Assembly (NCBI GenBank): GCA_023423065.1
Contig: JAFAGC010000057.1
Location: 1-64,000, forward strand
Length of the DNA: 64,000 bases
Direction of reading: 5' to 3'
From: Pseudomonadota bacterium
GTDB lineage: Bacteria > Pseudomonadota > Gammaproteobacteria > Steroidobacterales > Steroidobacteraceae
A program made the translations under genes and the position numbers. Every line of letters begins with the position of its first letter. Within the stretch, counting starts at the first letter, position 1. Positions 16,964 to 25,993 of this stretch are shown here, one piece after another. The notes under the pieces were generated by a model that saw nothing but the letters and a program-made list of their open reading frames with translations, was not told the DNA's origin and ran no database searches.

Positions 16964-18400
16964 GTGAGCGCGCCCGGGAAGAAAATCGCGCGGATCGCCG
17001 TGTGCGGCGGCGGACTCGCCGCGCACCTGGCGATCGCGGCGCTCGCGCGCCAGTTGCCGCGTTCGATCCGCCTCACCTGGGTGAAGAGCCGCGACGCGCG
17101 CGATGCGGATCTTTTCTACGGAAGCCTGTCCGCGCCCACCGCGTATTCGTTCAATCTCGCGGCCGGCGTGTCCGAGCCGCGGCTCATCCTGGGCACCGAC
17201 ACCACGTTCGCCTGGGGCACGCAGTTCGTCGACTGGGGCGCCGCGAAGCGCTCGTGGGTGCAGTGTTTCCACCTGCCGTTTCCGATCGTCGGCGGCGTGT
17301 TGTTCCACCATCACCTGCTGCGCCATGGCATCGACGACCTCGAATCGCTGCTGATGCCGGCGGTGGCCGCGCGCCGCGGTGCGTTCGCGCATCCGATCGA
17401 GAAGGGGTCGAAGCTGCTTTCGCGGGCCGAATACGGCTACCAGTTCGATCCTTATGTTTACCGCGAGCCGTTCGCGGCCTCGGCGGCCGCGCAGGGCGTG
17501 GAAGTCATCGCCGCGAACATTACGGACGTCGAATGCCGCGACGGCGTCATCGCGGCGCTGCGCCTGTCGGACGGGCAGTCGCTCGAGGCGGATCTCTTCG
17601 TCGATTGCACCGGGCCCGCCGCGACGCTGATGAGCGCGCTGCAAGTGCCACACTCGGGCACGCGGCGCCTGAAAGCGCTGCTGAGTTATCGCACCGGCGA
17701 CAAGGTGGGGCCACCCTGTCGCATCGTGACCGGGCGCGATTTCGGCTGGCAGTCCGAAACCTCGCTGCAGAAGAGCCTGGCGCGGCTCACCGTGTATTCG
17801 CCGGAGTCGGAGTCGCGCGCCGTGGCGGCGCATGGCGAGGCGCCGTTCCATCACGGCGAGGTCACGCTCGGACGACGCGAGCGCGCCTGGGAAGGAAACT
17901 GCGTGGCGCTGGGTCACGCGGCCGCGGTGCTCGAGCCGGTGACACACGCGCCGATGCTGATGTTGCAACGGGAGATCGAGCGGCTTCTGACGCTTATCCC
18001 GGTGTCGCACGACATGGCCGTGGAGCGGCGCGAATTCAATCGCCAGTCGGAAGCCGACTTCACGCACGCCGAGATCTTCAACCGCGCGCTGTCCGATGCG
18101 CCGGCCCAGGAGCCCATCCCTGAGCCACTCGCCGTGAAGCTCACGCAGTTCGAGAGCCGCGGCGTGCTCGTAGCCTTCGATCTCGAGCCGTTCAACGCCG
18201 AGGACTGGACCATCCTTCACTACGGCATGGGCCGCAAGCCCGCGCGTTACGACCTCATCGCGGATCAGCTACCGGCGGCGGAGTCCCGGGCCGCCATCGA
18301 AACCATGGCGCGCGACATCGAGAAGCTGGTGAAATCCATGCCCTCGCATCACGATTACCTCGCGAACCTGGTTCGCTACCTGAAACAGAAGCCCTGGTGA
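16964..18400 (+). CDS. Degenerate tryptophan-halogenase-family protein 2
   Basis: 478-residue paralogue in the same operon, starting with GTG 2 bp after the previous stop and overlapping the next gene by GTGA. It aligns with its neighbours by VDWG, LFVDCTGPAA and VALGHAAAVLEP. Every catalytic landmark is changed: the FAD loop reads GGGLAAHLA instead of GGGTAGWMT, the lysine is Ala83 (TTFAWGTQF), the glutamate is Thr327 (LEPVTHAP), and the WQWRIP signature is replaced by GWQSET. The frame is intact over full length, so it is likely a non-catalytic paralogue kept for another role rather than a pseudogene. Confidence 0.82.
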   Translation: MSAPGKKIARIAVCGGGLAAHLAIAALARQLPRSIRLTWVKSRDARDADLFYGSLSAPTAYSFNLAAGVSEPRLILGTDTTFAWGTQFVDWGAAKRSWVQCFHLPFPIVGGVLFHHHLLRHGIDDLESLLMPAVAARRGAFAHPIEKGSKLLSRAEYGYQFDPYVYREPFAASAAAQGVEVIAANITDVECRDGVIAALRLSDGQSLEADLFVDCTGPAATLMSALQVPHSGTRRLKALLSYRTGDKVGPPCRIVTGRDFGWQSETSLQKSLARLTVYSPESESRAVAAHGEAPFHHGEVTLGRRERAWEGNCVALGHAAAVLEPVTHAPMLMLQREIERLLTLIPVSHDMAVERREFNRQSEADFTHAEIFNRALSDAPAQEPIPEPLAVKLTQFESRGVLVAFDLEPFNAEDWTILHYGMGRKPARYDLIADQLPAAESRAAIETMARDIEKLVKSMPSHHDYLANLVRYLKQKPW

Positions 18401-19908
18401 GCCCGCAGCCGTCCCTGAAGCGTATCGTCATCGCCGGCGGCGGTTCCGCGGGCTGGATGACGGCCGCCGCGCTGTCGAGTCTTCTCGATCCGAAGGACGT
18501 GTCGATCACGCTGGTGGAGTCCGACGAGATCGGCACGATCGGGGTGGGCGAGGCGACCATCCCCGACATCATCAACTTCAACCGCATGCTCGGCCTCGAC
18601 GAGCGCGAGTTCATGAAGGCCACGCACGCCACGTTCAAACTCGGCATCGAGTTCCGGGACTGGGGCCGCAAGGGCGACGTGTACATCCATCCCTTCAGCG
18701 TCCACGGCGTGGACATGAAGGGCATCGATTTCCACAACTACTGGCTGCGAGAGCGCGAAGGCGGCGGACCACACGCCATCCAGAACTACAGCCTGTGCGC
18801 GGTTTCCGCGAGCCACAACAAGTTCACGCTGCCGGATCCGAATCCGCGCTCGCTGCTCACGCACATCCGTTACGCCTACCACTTCGACGCGACGTTGTAT
18901 GCGCGTTACCTGCGCGGCTACGCGGAGGCGCGCGGCGTGCGGCGCGTCGAGGGAAAGATCCAGGACGTGACGCGGGCGCCGGAGAGCGGCCACATCTCGG
19001 CGTTGCGACTCGAATCCGGACAGACGGTCGACGGAGATTTCTTCTTCGACTGCACCGGATTCCGCGCGCTGCTGCTCAACAAGGTGCTGGGCGTCGGTTA
19101 CGTCGACTGGAGCCGCTGGCTGCCCTGCAATTCCGCGCTCGCCGTGCCGTGCCGCCACGCCGGTCCGCTGACCCCGTACACGCGCGCGAGCGCGCGGCCC
19201 TCGGGATGGCAGTGGCGCATTCCGACCCAGAAACGCACGGGCAACGGGCACATCTACAGCCGCGAGTTCATGAGCGACGACGAAGCGACGTCCATGCTGC
19301 TCGCGAACCTCGACGGCGAGGCGCTGGCCTCGCCGCGGCAGATCCGTTTCACGGCGGGGCATCGGCAGACGTTCTGGTCGCACAACTGCATCGCCATCGG
19401 CCTGTCGGCAGGCTTCCTCGAGCCGCTGGAATCGACGTCCATCTACCTCATCCAGGAAGGCATCAGCCGTTTCATCTCGCTGTTCCCCGATGCCTCGCTG
19501 CCGGCCGTGCTGCGCGACGAATACAACCGCCACATGCGCACGGAGTTCGAGCAGGTGCGCGACTTCATCGTCCTGCACTTCAAGGCCACCGAGCGCGACG
19601 ACACGCCGTTCTGGAACTACTGCCGGAACATGGACATCCCGGACACGCTGCGTCACAAGATCGAGCTGTTCCGCGAGGCCGCGCGCGTGTTCCGCTACGA
19701 AGAGGAGCTGTTCTCGCGGCCGAGCTGGGTCGCGGTGTTCCTCGGTCAGAACATCGTCCCCAGGCGTTACGACCCGATCGTCGCCGCGCTCCCGCACGCG
19801 GACGTTCACGAAAGCCTCGAATCGATGCGGCTCGCGATGATCCAGGCAGCGAACGCGATGCCGACACACGAACAGTTCATCCAGCGTTACTGCCCCGCGG
19901 ACCCCTGA
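18397..19908 (+). CDS. Tryptophan-halogenase-family flavoprotein 3
   Basis: 503 residues. The FAD motif AGGGSAGWMTAA is present, the catalytic Lys is in ATFKLGIEF, Glu is in LEPLESTSIYLI, and the GWQWRIPTQ signature is intact. The GTG start overlaps the stop of the degenerate paralogue (GTGA), which implies translational coupling. Strong similarity to genes 1 and 4 through the whole length indicates tandem duplication, although divergence between copies is large enough that they are not recent identical repeats. The substrate is unknown. Confidence 0.88.
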   Translation: MSPQPSLKRIVIAGGGSAGWMTAAALSSLLDPKDVSITLVESDEIGTIGVGEATIPDIINFNRMLGLDEREFMKATHATFKLGIEFRDWGRKGDVYIHPFSVHGVDMKGIDFHNYWLREREGGGPHAIQNYSLCAVSASHNKFTLPDPNPRSLLTHIRYAYHFDATLYARYLRGYAEARGVRRVEGKIQDVTRAPESGHISALRLESGQTVDGDFFFDCTGFRALLLNKVLGVGYVDWSRWLPCNSALAVPCRHAGPLTPYTRASARPSGWQWRIPTQKRTGNGHIYSREFMSDDEATSMLLANLDGEALASPRQIRFTAGHRQTFWSHNCIAIGLSAGFLEPLESTSIYLIQEGISRFISLFPDASLPAVLRDEYNRHMRTEFEQVRDFIVLHFKATERDDTPFWNYCRNMDIPDTLRHKIELFREAARVFRYEEELFSRPSWVAVFLGQNIVPRRYDPIVAALPHADVHESLESMRLAMIQAANAMPTHEQFIQRYCPADP

Positions 19909-19912
19909 GCCC

Positions 19913-21424
19913 ATGACCGATCTCCGGATCCGCAACATCGTCATCGTCGGCGGCGGCACGGCCGGATGGATGGCGGCGGCCGCTTTCGCGCGTCTGCTCA
20001 AGACACCCGAGATCCGGATTCGATTGATCGAGTCCGAGGCGATCGGCATCGTCGGTGTCGGCGAGGCGACGATCCCGCAGATCCAGCATTTCAATCGCCT
20101 GCTCGAGCTCGACGAAAACGAGTTCGTGCGCAAGACGAACGCGACGTACAAGCTCGGCATCGAGTTCGTGAACTGGGGACAGGTGGGAGAGCGTTACATC
20201 CATCCGTTCGGCCCGTACGGCATCGTGATGGAAGGACTGCATTTCCATCACTTCTGGCTGCGTTACGCGCGGACCGGCAGCGTGCCGCCGATCGACGCAT
20301 ACAACCTGCAGATCCTCGCCGCCCGCGCGGGCAAGTTTCAGCGGCCGGAAACCAGGCTGGCGGGCTCGCCGCTGCAGACGCTCGCCTACGCATTCCATTT
20401 CGACGCGTCGTTGTACGCGAAATACCTGCGCGGTTACGCGGAAGGGCGCGGCGTGCAACGCGTCGAGGGAAAGATCACTGCCGTGCGGCAGCATCCGGAG
20501 ACGGGATTCGTCGAGTCCGTGACCCTCGAGAACGGCACGGCCGTCGAAGGCGACCTGTTCATCGACTGCTCCGGATTTCGCGGACTGCTCATCGAACAGA
20601 CCTTGAAGAGCGGATACGACGACTGGAGCGCCTGGCTGCCCTGCGATCGCGCGATCGCGCGCGCCTGCACGCGGGTCGAGGAACCGGTTCCGTATACGCG
20701 CGCCACCGCCAAGACCGCGGGCTGGCAGTGGCGCATCCCGCTGCAGTCGCGCACCGGCAATGGCCACGTGTACTGCAGCCAGTTCATCGGCGACGATGCG
20801 GCGCTCGCGAGCCTGAACGCGGACCTCGACGGCGAGCCGACGACCGAGCCCAATCACCTGCGGTTCCGCGCGGGCATCCGCAGGAAGACCTGGAACAAGA
20901 ACGTCGTCGCGCTCGGACTCGCGTCCGGGTTCATGGAGCCGCTCGAGTCGACGTCGATCCACCTGATCCAGACGGCGATCGCGCGCCTCATGACGAATTT
21001 TCCGGACAAGACCTTCAACCAGCCCGACGTCGATTACTACAACCGGCGCACGCGGCTCGAATACGAGCAGATCCGCGACTTCATCGTGCTGCACTACCAC
21101 GCGACGGCGCGCGACGACTCGCCGTTCTGGAACTACTGCCGCAACATGCCGATCCCGGAGACGCTCGTGGAGCGCCTCGCGATCTACCGCGAGAACGCGC
21201 GGTTGTATCGCCACGACAACGAGCTGTTCAGCGAGACGAGCTGGTTCGCCGTCATGCACGGACAGAACATCGCCCCGGCCCGTTATCATCCGGTCGCGGA
21301 CGTCCTGCCCGCGGCGGAGCTCGAAGAACGCATGGTGAAGATGGCCGACGTGATGCAGAAGTGCCTGAGCGTGATGCCCACGCACCAGGCATTCATCGAC
21401 AAGTACTGCAAGGCCGGGACGTGA
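19913..21424 (+). CDS. Tryptophan-halogenase-family flavoprotein 4
   Basis: 503 residues starting with ATG 4 bp after gene 3. It carries VGGGTAGWMAAAA (FAD), Lys in ATYKLGIEF, Glu in MEPLESTSIHLI and GWQWRIPLQ, so it is predicted active. Its last codons overlap the GTG of the JmjC-like cupin gene. Pairing of halogenase-family and cupin genes beside TBDRs is a recurrent but biochemically unresolved arrangement in plant-polymer degraders. Confidence 0.88.
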   Translation: MTDLRIRNIVIVGGGTAGWMAAAAFARLLKTPEIRIRLIESEAIGIVGVGEATIPQIQHFNRLLELDENEFVRKTNATYKLGIEFVNWGQVGERYIHPFGPYGIVMEGLHFHHFWLRYARTGSVPPIDAYNLQILAARAGKFQRPETRLAGSPLQTLAYAFHFDASLYAKYLRGYAEGRGVQRVEGKITAVRQHPETGFVESVTLENGTAVEGDLFIDCSGFRGLLIEQTLKSGYDDWSAWLPCDRAIARACTRVEEPVPYTRATAKTAGWQWRIPLQSRTGNGHVYCSQFIGDDAALASLNADLDGEPTTEPNHLRFRAGIRRKTWNKNVVALGLASGFMEPLESTSIHLIQTAIARLMTNFPDKTFNQPDVDYYNRRTRLEYEQIRDFIVLHYHATARDDSPFWNYCRNMPIPETLVERLAIYRENARLYRHDNELFSETSWFAVMHGQNIAPARYHPVADVLPAAELEERMVKMADVMQKCLSVMPTHQAFIDKYCKAGT

Positions 21425-22428
21425 AGGAAGTCGCCGAATGGCGCGACGTGAGCGCGGAGCGGTTCCGGCAGGAGATCCTGCCCGCGGGACAGCCCGCCAT
21501 CCTGCGCGGACTGGTCGGCGAGTGGCCGGCGGTGCGCGCCGGGCGCGCGTCGCCGGCCGCGATGGCGGACTATCTGCGCGGTTTCTCCACCGGCGCGAAC
21601 GTGAGCCTGATGACCGGCGATCCGTCGATCGGCGGGCGCTTCTTCTACAACGCCGACCTCACCGGCGTGAACTACGAGACGAGCGCCGCGCCGTTCCGCG
21701 ACGTCCTCGCGCGGCTGATCGAGCTGCTCGATGCGTCCGCGCCGCCGGCGCTGTACGCGGGCGCGATCTCGATCCCCGCACAGCTGCCCGGCTTCGTCCG
21801 TGACAACTCGATCGCGCTCGTCGATGCGAAGGTCGAGCCGAAGATCTGGCTGGGCAATCGCGTCACCGTGCAGACGCACTTCGACATGTCGTACAACGTC
21901 GCCTGCGTCGTGGCCGGGCGCCGGCGGTTCACGCTGTTCCCGGCGGAGCAACTCGAGAACATGTACGTCGGGCCGCTCGAGTTCACGCTTGCGGGCCCGC
22001 CCATCAGCATGGTGAGACTCGAGTCGCCGGATCTCGACAAGTATCCGCGCTTCGCGCAGGCGCTGGCCGCCGCTCAATATGCCGAGCTCGAGCCGGGCGA
22101 CGCGCTGTTCATTCCGTACATGTGGTGGCACCACGTCGAGTCGCGCGATGCGTTCAACGTGCTCGTGAACTACTGGTGGGACGACACGCCCGCATGGCAG
22201 GGCTCACCGTTCTGGGTGCTGATGCACGCCATTCTCTCGGTGCGCAACATGCCGCCCGAGCGGCGCGAGATCTGGCGGCGCGCGTTCGAGCACTTCGTGT
22301 TCTCGGGCGGAGAGGACGCGCTCGCGCACCTGACCGAGCGCCAGCGAGGCGTGCAGGGCACGCCCGATACCCAGAAGGCGCAGATGATCCGCGCCTACGT
22401 CGTGCAGATGCTGACGCGAAATCGCTGA
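21421..22428 (+). CDS. JmjC/FIH-like cupin domain protein
   Basis: 335-residue cupin_8-type protein resembling Fe(II)/2-oxoglutarate hydroxylases of the FIH group. The metal triad is visible as His153-x-Asp155 (THFDMSYN) with the distal His237/His238 in MWWHHVES, the same WWHH context as FIH. A GTG start at 21421 overlaps the halogenase 4 stop. It probably modifies a protein or peptide partner of this locus. The hydroxylase activity is inferred from family residues only. Confidence 0.82.
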   Translation: MKEVAEWRDVSAERFRQEILPAGQPAILRGLVGEWPAVRAGRASPAAMADYLRGFSTGANVSLMTGDPSIGGRFFYNADLTGVNYETSAAPFRDVLARLIELLDASAPPALYAGAISIPAQLPGFVRDNSIALVDAKVEPKIWLGNRVTVQTHFDMSYNVACVVAGRRRFTLFPAEQLENMYVGPLEFTLAGPPISMVRLESPDLDKYPRFAQALAAAQYAELEPGDALFIPYMWWHHVESRDAFNVLVNYWWDDTPAWQGSPFWVLMHAILSVRNMPPERREIWRRAFEHFVFSGGEDALAHLTERQRGVQGTPDTQKAQMIRAYVVQMLTRNR

Positions 22429-22441
22429 GCAGGAGTCGCCG

Positions 22442-22582
22442 ATGACCACGTTGGGCAGGCGAACGTTGTTAGGCGTGCCACTCGCGGCCGCACAAGTCGC
22501 GCGGATCCCGATCGCAAGCGGCCCCTTCGAGCCGACCGCCGAGTTATTGAAGGCCTACCAGGCCGCGAGCGCTGGCTCCTGA
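22442..22582 (+). pseudogene. Remnant 5' end of a Tat-exported GH29 alpha-L-fucosidase
   Basis: ATG at 22442 after a good AGGAG site opens 46 codons: a twin-arginine signal (TLGRRTLLGVPLAAAQ) followed by GPFEPTAELLKAYQ. In GH29 fucosidases this N-terminal stretch is followed by a tryptophan-rich WFRDAKFGIW-type segment. Here the homology stops after AYQ and the frame ends at TGA 22580-22582. The rest of the enzyme is missing. The recognition rests on a short motif, so it is moderately sure. Confidence 0.55.
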
Positions 22583-22866
22583 CCACCCACGACGGCGACG
22601 GCAAGGGCTCGGTGTGGAATGCGGATTATGGTCAGCTCGACGCGTCGATCTACTTCCGCTTCAACGAACACGTGCAGGTCGGTCTCGAAGGCAACAATCT
22701 GACGAATACCACGCAGAAGCTGCTGATCGGCCCGTACCGGTATACGCTGGCGGCGGACAGCAACACGCCGGCCTACAACGTCGACTACACGGACTGGAAG
22801 CTGTACCAGAATGCATGGTTCACGTTCGACCGGCGATTCGCGCTCACCGCGCGCGTGACTTTCTGA
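22561..22866 (+). pseudogene. C-terminal remnant of a TonB-dependent receptor
   Basis: From about 22561, in a frame shifted relative to the fucosidase remnant, the sequence encodes the last ~100 residues of a TBDR barrel: RERWLLTTHDGDG, a strand resembling VQVGLEGNNLTNTTQK, and a terminal ALTARVTF ending in Phe. No start, plug or most of the barrel is present. The join to the preceding fucosidase fragment near 22555-22566 looks like a deletion that removed most of both genes. Confidence 0.75.
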
Positions 22867-22903
22867 GCGGGGGGGTGTCCCGCGTGACTGCAGGGGGATT
22901 CGA

Positions 22904-24910
22904 ATGCGCATGAACGGTTTCCAATCGCGGTCGTCCCGCGTGATCGCCTGTGTCGTCACCTTGATGCTGGCGTTGTCCGCCTGTGGCGGCGGCGGTAGTG
23001 AGGGTGGAGCGGCACCGCCGCCCTCCGGGAACAACCCACCGCCACCACCTCCGCCACCACCACCGCCGCCTCCGCCGCCGGCCGTGACGGGCGACGGGCC
23101 GTTCATCGTGGTGGACCAGTTCGGCTATCTACCCGGCCGGCAGAAGATCGCCGTGCTGCGCGATCCGGTCACGGGATTCGACAGCGCGGATGCCTACACG
23201 CCCGGCGCGACGATCCAGGTCGTCAACACCGCGAACAACGCGGTCGTGCTGAGCGGCGCCGCCGTGGCGTGGAACGGCGGAGCCACCGATACCAGCTCGG
23301 GCGATCGCGCCTGGCTGTTCGACTTCAGCGCGGTCACGGCCGCGGGCACTTACGAGATCCTCGACGTGGACCGCAATATCCGCTCCGCGCGCTTCGACAT
23401 CGGCGACGGCGTCTATCGACCGGTGCTCGTGCAGGCCGTGCGCACCTTCTTCTATCAACGCGCGGGCCATGCCAAGGCGGCGCCGTTCGCCGCACCCGCC
23501 TGGGTCGACGGCGCGAGCCACCTCGGGCCGCTGCAGGATGCGAACGCGCGTCGCTACGATGCGCCCCAGGATGCCGCCACGGAGCGTGATCTGCGCGGTG
23601 GCTGGTACGACGCCGGCGACTGCAACAAGTACACGAACTGGACCGCCGGTTACGTCATCGGCCTGCTGCACGCCTACGCGGAAAACCCCACGGCCTTCAC
23701 CGACGACTTCAACATTCCCGAATCGGGCAACGGCGTGCCGGACCTGCTCGACGAGGTGAAGTGGGGCGTGGATCACCTGGTGCGCATGCAGAATGCCGAC
23801 GGCTCGGTGTTGTCCATCGTGGGCGTCGCCTGCAGCAGTCCGCCGTCGAGCACGACGGGGGTGAGCCTCTATGGCACCGCGAGCACTTCCGCCACGTTGT
23901 CCGCGGCGGCCGCCTTCGCGCAGGCGGCGCGCATCTTCGGATCGCTGGGCGCGCCGGCATTCGACGCCTATGCCGCGCAACTGCGCACGCGCGCCGAGGA
24001 TGCCTGGGCCTGGGCCGTCGCGAATCCGGGCGTGGTCTTCCGCAACAACGAACAATCCGCGGGCACGGCCGGTCTCGGCGCCGGGCAGCAGGAAACGGAC
24101 GACGCGGGGCGACTGGCCAAGCGCCTGCTGGCCGCCGTCTATCTATTCGCGCTCACGGGTGACACCCCGTATCGCGACTTCGTGGATACGAACTACACCA
24201 CCGTACCGATGTTCGCCTCGTTCTGGCTCTCGCCGTTCAACTCCGAGCAGACGCAGACTCTGCTCTTGTATGCCTCGCTGCCGGGTGCGACACCGGGCGT
24301 GGCGACGGCGATCCGCGACCGCTACGTGAGTCTATGGAACGGCGCCGACGGCTGGGGCGCGGTCACCTCGCGGCGCGATCCATATGGCGCCTTCATCACC
24401 GACTACACCTGGGGCAGCAACGCAGTCAAGGCGCTCGCCGGCGGCATGTTCGTCGATCAGGAAACCTACGGACTGGGTGCGCAGTCCGCCGCCGACCGGC
24501 TGAACGCCGGCGCGGCGTACCTGCACTACCTGCACGGCGTCAACCCGCTCGGCAAGGTCTATCTATCGAACATGAGCGCGTTCGGCGCGGAAGATTCCGT
24601 CGACCAGTTCTACCACTCGTGGTTCTCCGACGGCAGCGCGCTGTGGGACAGCGTGAGCGCGTCGACGCATGGTCCGCCGCCCGGCTTCGTGGTCGGGGGT
24701 CCCAATCCGTCGTACAACTGGGACGACCGCTGCCCGGGAGTTTCATCGGCCTGTGGGGCGACCGTGCCGTCGCCGCCCGCGGGACAGCCGCCGCAGAAAT
24801 CCTACCTGGACTTCAACACGAGCTGGCCGCTCAACTCCTGGTCCGTGACCGAGAACTCGAACGGCTATCAAACCAGCTACATCCGCCTGCTGGCGCGATA
24901 CTCGCGCTGA
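22904..24910 (+). CDS. GH9 endoglucanase-type lipoprotein
   Basis: 668 residues. Lipoprotein signal with lipobox LSAC (Cys27), a Gly/Pro linker with 15 consecutive prolines (45-59), an N-terminal Ig-like domain typical of GH9 (about 63-165) and the (alpha/alpha)6 catalytic domain. The catalytic base motif DAGD is at 236-239 (WYDAGDCNKY), and the acid is probably Glu650 in VTENSNGY. The HGVNPLGKVYLS segment matches the GH9 substrate cleft. It would hydrolyse beta-1,4-glucan or xyloglucan at the outer membrane surface. The ATG at 22904 (AGGGGG upstream) is used; 22910 is an alternative. Confidence 0.88.
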   Translation: MRMNGFQSRSSRVIACVVTLMLALSACGGGGSEGGAAPPPSGNNPPPPPPPPPPPPPPPAVTGDGPFIVVDQFGYLPGRQKIAVLRDPVTGFDSADAYTPGATIQVVNTANNAVVLSGAAVAWNGGATDTSSGDRAWLFDFSAVTAAGTYEILDVDRNIRSARFDIGDGVYRPVLVQAVRTFFYQRAGHAKAAPFAAPAWVDGASHLGPLQDANARRYDAPQDAATERDLRGGWYDAGDCNKYTNWTAGYVIGLLHAYAENPTAFTDDFNIPESGNGVPDLLDEVKWGVDHLVRMQNADGSVLSIVGVACSSPPSSTTGVSLYGTASTSATLSAAAAFAQAARIFGSLGAPAFDAYAAQLRTRAEDAWAWAVANPGVVFRNNEQSAGTAGLGAGQQETDDAGRLAKRLLAAVYLFALTGDTPYRDFVDTNYTTVPMFASFWLSPFNSEQTQTLLLYASLPGATPGVATAIRDRYVSLWNGADGWGAVTSRRDPYGAFITDYTWGSNAVKALAGGMFVDQETYGLGAQSAADRLNAGAAYLHYLHGVNPLGKVYLSNMSAFGAEDSVDQFYHSWFSDGSALWDSVSASTHGPPPGFVVGGPNPSYNWDDRCPGVSSACGATVPSPPAGQPPQKSYLDFNTSWPLNSWSVTENSNGYQTSYIRLLARYSR

Positions 24911-24914
24911 CGAA

Positions 24915-25853
24915 TCATGTCCGCGTCGCCGCGGTGAACTGCCACGCCGCGTCCGCGCACAATCCGCATTTCTCGCCGACGAAGTTCTTCGCGGCGACCT
25001 GATCGCCGCGCAACTGCCATTCGAGCCACGCGACGACCGCCGCCGCGGCCTTGCCGCCATTCGGTTGCCAATACGTGCCGCCGTGGCCGACGCCCACGAG
25101 GTTGCCGAGGAAGGCCGGCACGTGCGTGATGCGTTTGAAATCGTCCATGCCGTTGGCGTACGCGATGTCGGTCTCGCCGCCCAGGATGTAGAAGGTCGGC
25201 GTGTGGATCCTGTCGAGCAGAGACTTCGACACGTCGATACCGGAGATGCCCTGGGTCGTGTCGTTGAAGATGCCGCTGTTCATGACGATCAGCGTCTTCA
25301 CGCGCGGATCGGAGGCGATCTGCAGCGCCTGCAATCCGCCGCAGCTGAAGCCGGAGATGGCGATGGCGGACTCGTCTATCTTCCCGTGATAGGGGCTCGA
25401 CGCATCGCGGTTCTGCGCGATCGCCCAGTCGAGCGCCGCGAGCAGGTCGGCTGCGCTCGTGGGCGGCTTCGGAAGCTTGGGGGGATTTCCCTGTTCGCTG
25501 CGAGGCGGGCGCGGCGGATCGGGCGGCACGGTCGCGCCGGGACCGGTGCGGATGCGTCCGGGCGCGATCGCGAGATATCCATGCGAGGCGATTTCCAGCA
25601 GGTGCAGCCGCGAGCTCGCGCCGTCGTTCGAACAGGCGCCGTTGCCGAACACGTACACGCCGAGTTTCTTCGAGCCGAGTGCGGCGAGATCCGCCGGCCG
25701 GTAAACGGTGTGCTCCGGAAGTGAGGGAGTCTCTTCCTTCAGCGCCGGGTATTTGCCGGTGCCGGGCGTATCCGGAACGTTGGGTGGCGACTGGGCGTTG
25801 GCGGCGGCGGTCATTGCGAGCAGCGTGAGTGCGGGCAGCAGTTTTTCTTTCAT
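24915..25853 (-). CDS. Secreted alpha/beta hydrolase (dienelactone/PETase-like fold)
   Basis: 312 residues with signal peptide (LTLLAMTAAANAQ). Core motifs: VYVFGNGAC (oxyanion strand), the nucleophile elbow GFSCGG and a late GVGHGGTYW His. A Pro-rich insertion lies between the first strands (PPDPPRPPRSEQGNPPK). The ATG at 25853 is chosen since the signal peptide begins there. It converges with the GH9 gene (4-bp gap) and is divergent from a TBDR. Probably an esterase or depolymerase acting outside the cytoplasm; substrate unknown. Confidence 0.75.
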   Translation of the reverse strand: MKEKLLPALTLLAMTAAANAQSPPNVPDTPGTGKYPALKEETPSLPEHTVYRPADLAALGSKKLGVYVFGNGACSNDGASSRLHLLEIASHGYLAIAPGRIRTGPGATVPPDPPRPPRSEQGNPPKLPKPPTSAADLLAALDWAIAQNRDASSPYHGKIDESAIAISGFSCGGLQALQIASDPRVKTLIVMNSGIFNDTTQGISGIDVSKSLLDRIHTPTFYILGGETDIAYANGMDDFKRITHVPAFLGNLVGVGHGGTYWQPNGGKAAAAVVAWLEWQLRGDQVAAKNFVGEKCGLCADAAWQFTAATRT

Positions 25854-25993
25854 GTCCGGGAATGTACGCACGACTTGCAGTCATTTCCACGCATCGGTCT
25901 GGCTTATGCCGTCAGTCAATTTTGGTGTTCCCCCGCGCACGCGGCCACTCACTAGACTTCGTTCAACTCCTGGGGGGTCTGAAGGAGTCGTAC

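Noticed and set aside
15429..19908. Halogenated natural-product gene cluster
   Set aside because: No NRPS, PKS, flavin reductase or tryptophan-modifying genes nearby; the TBDR/cupin/GH context fits a carbohydrate-use locus instead.
15429..21424. Tandem halogenase genes as a recent exact repeat
   Set aside because: The copies share motifs but differ over most positions, so they are old paralogues rather than assembly duplicates.
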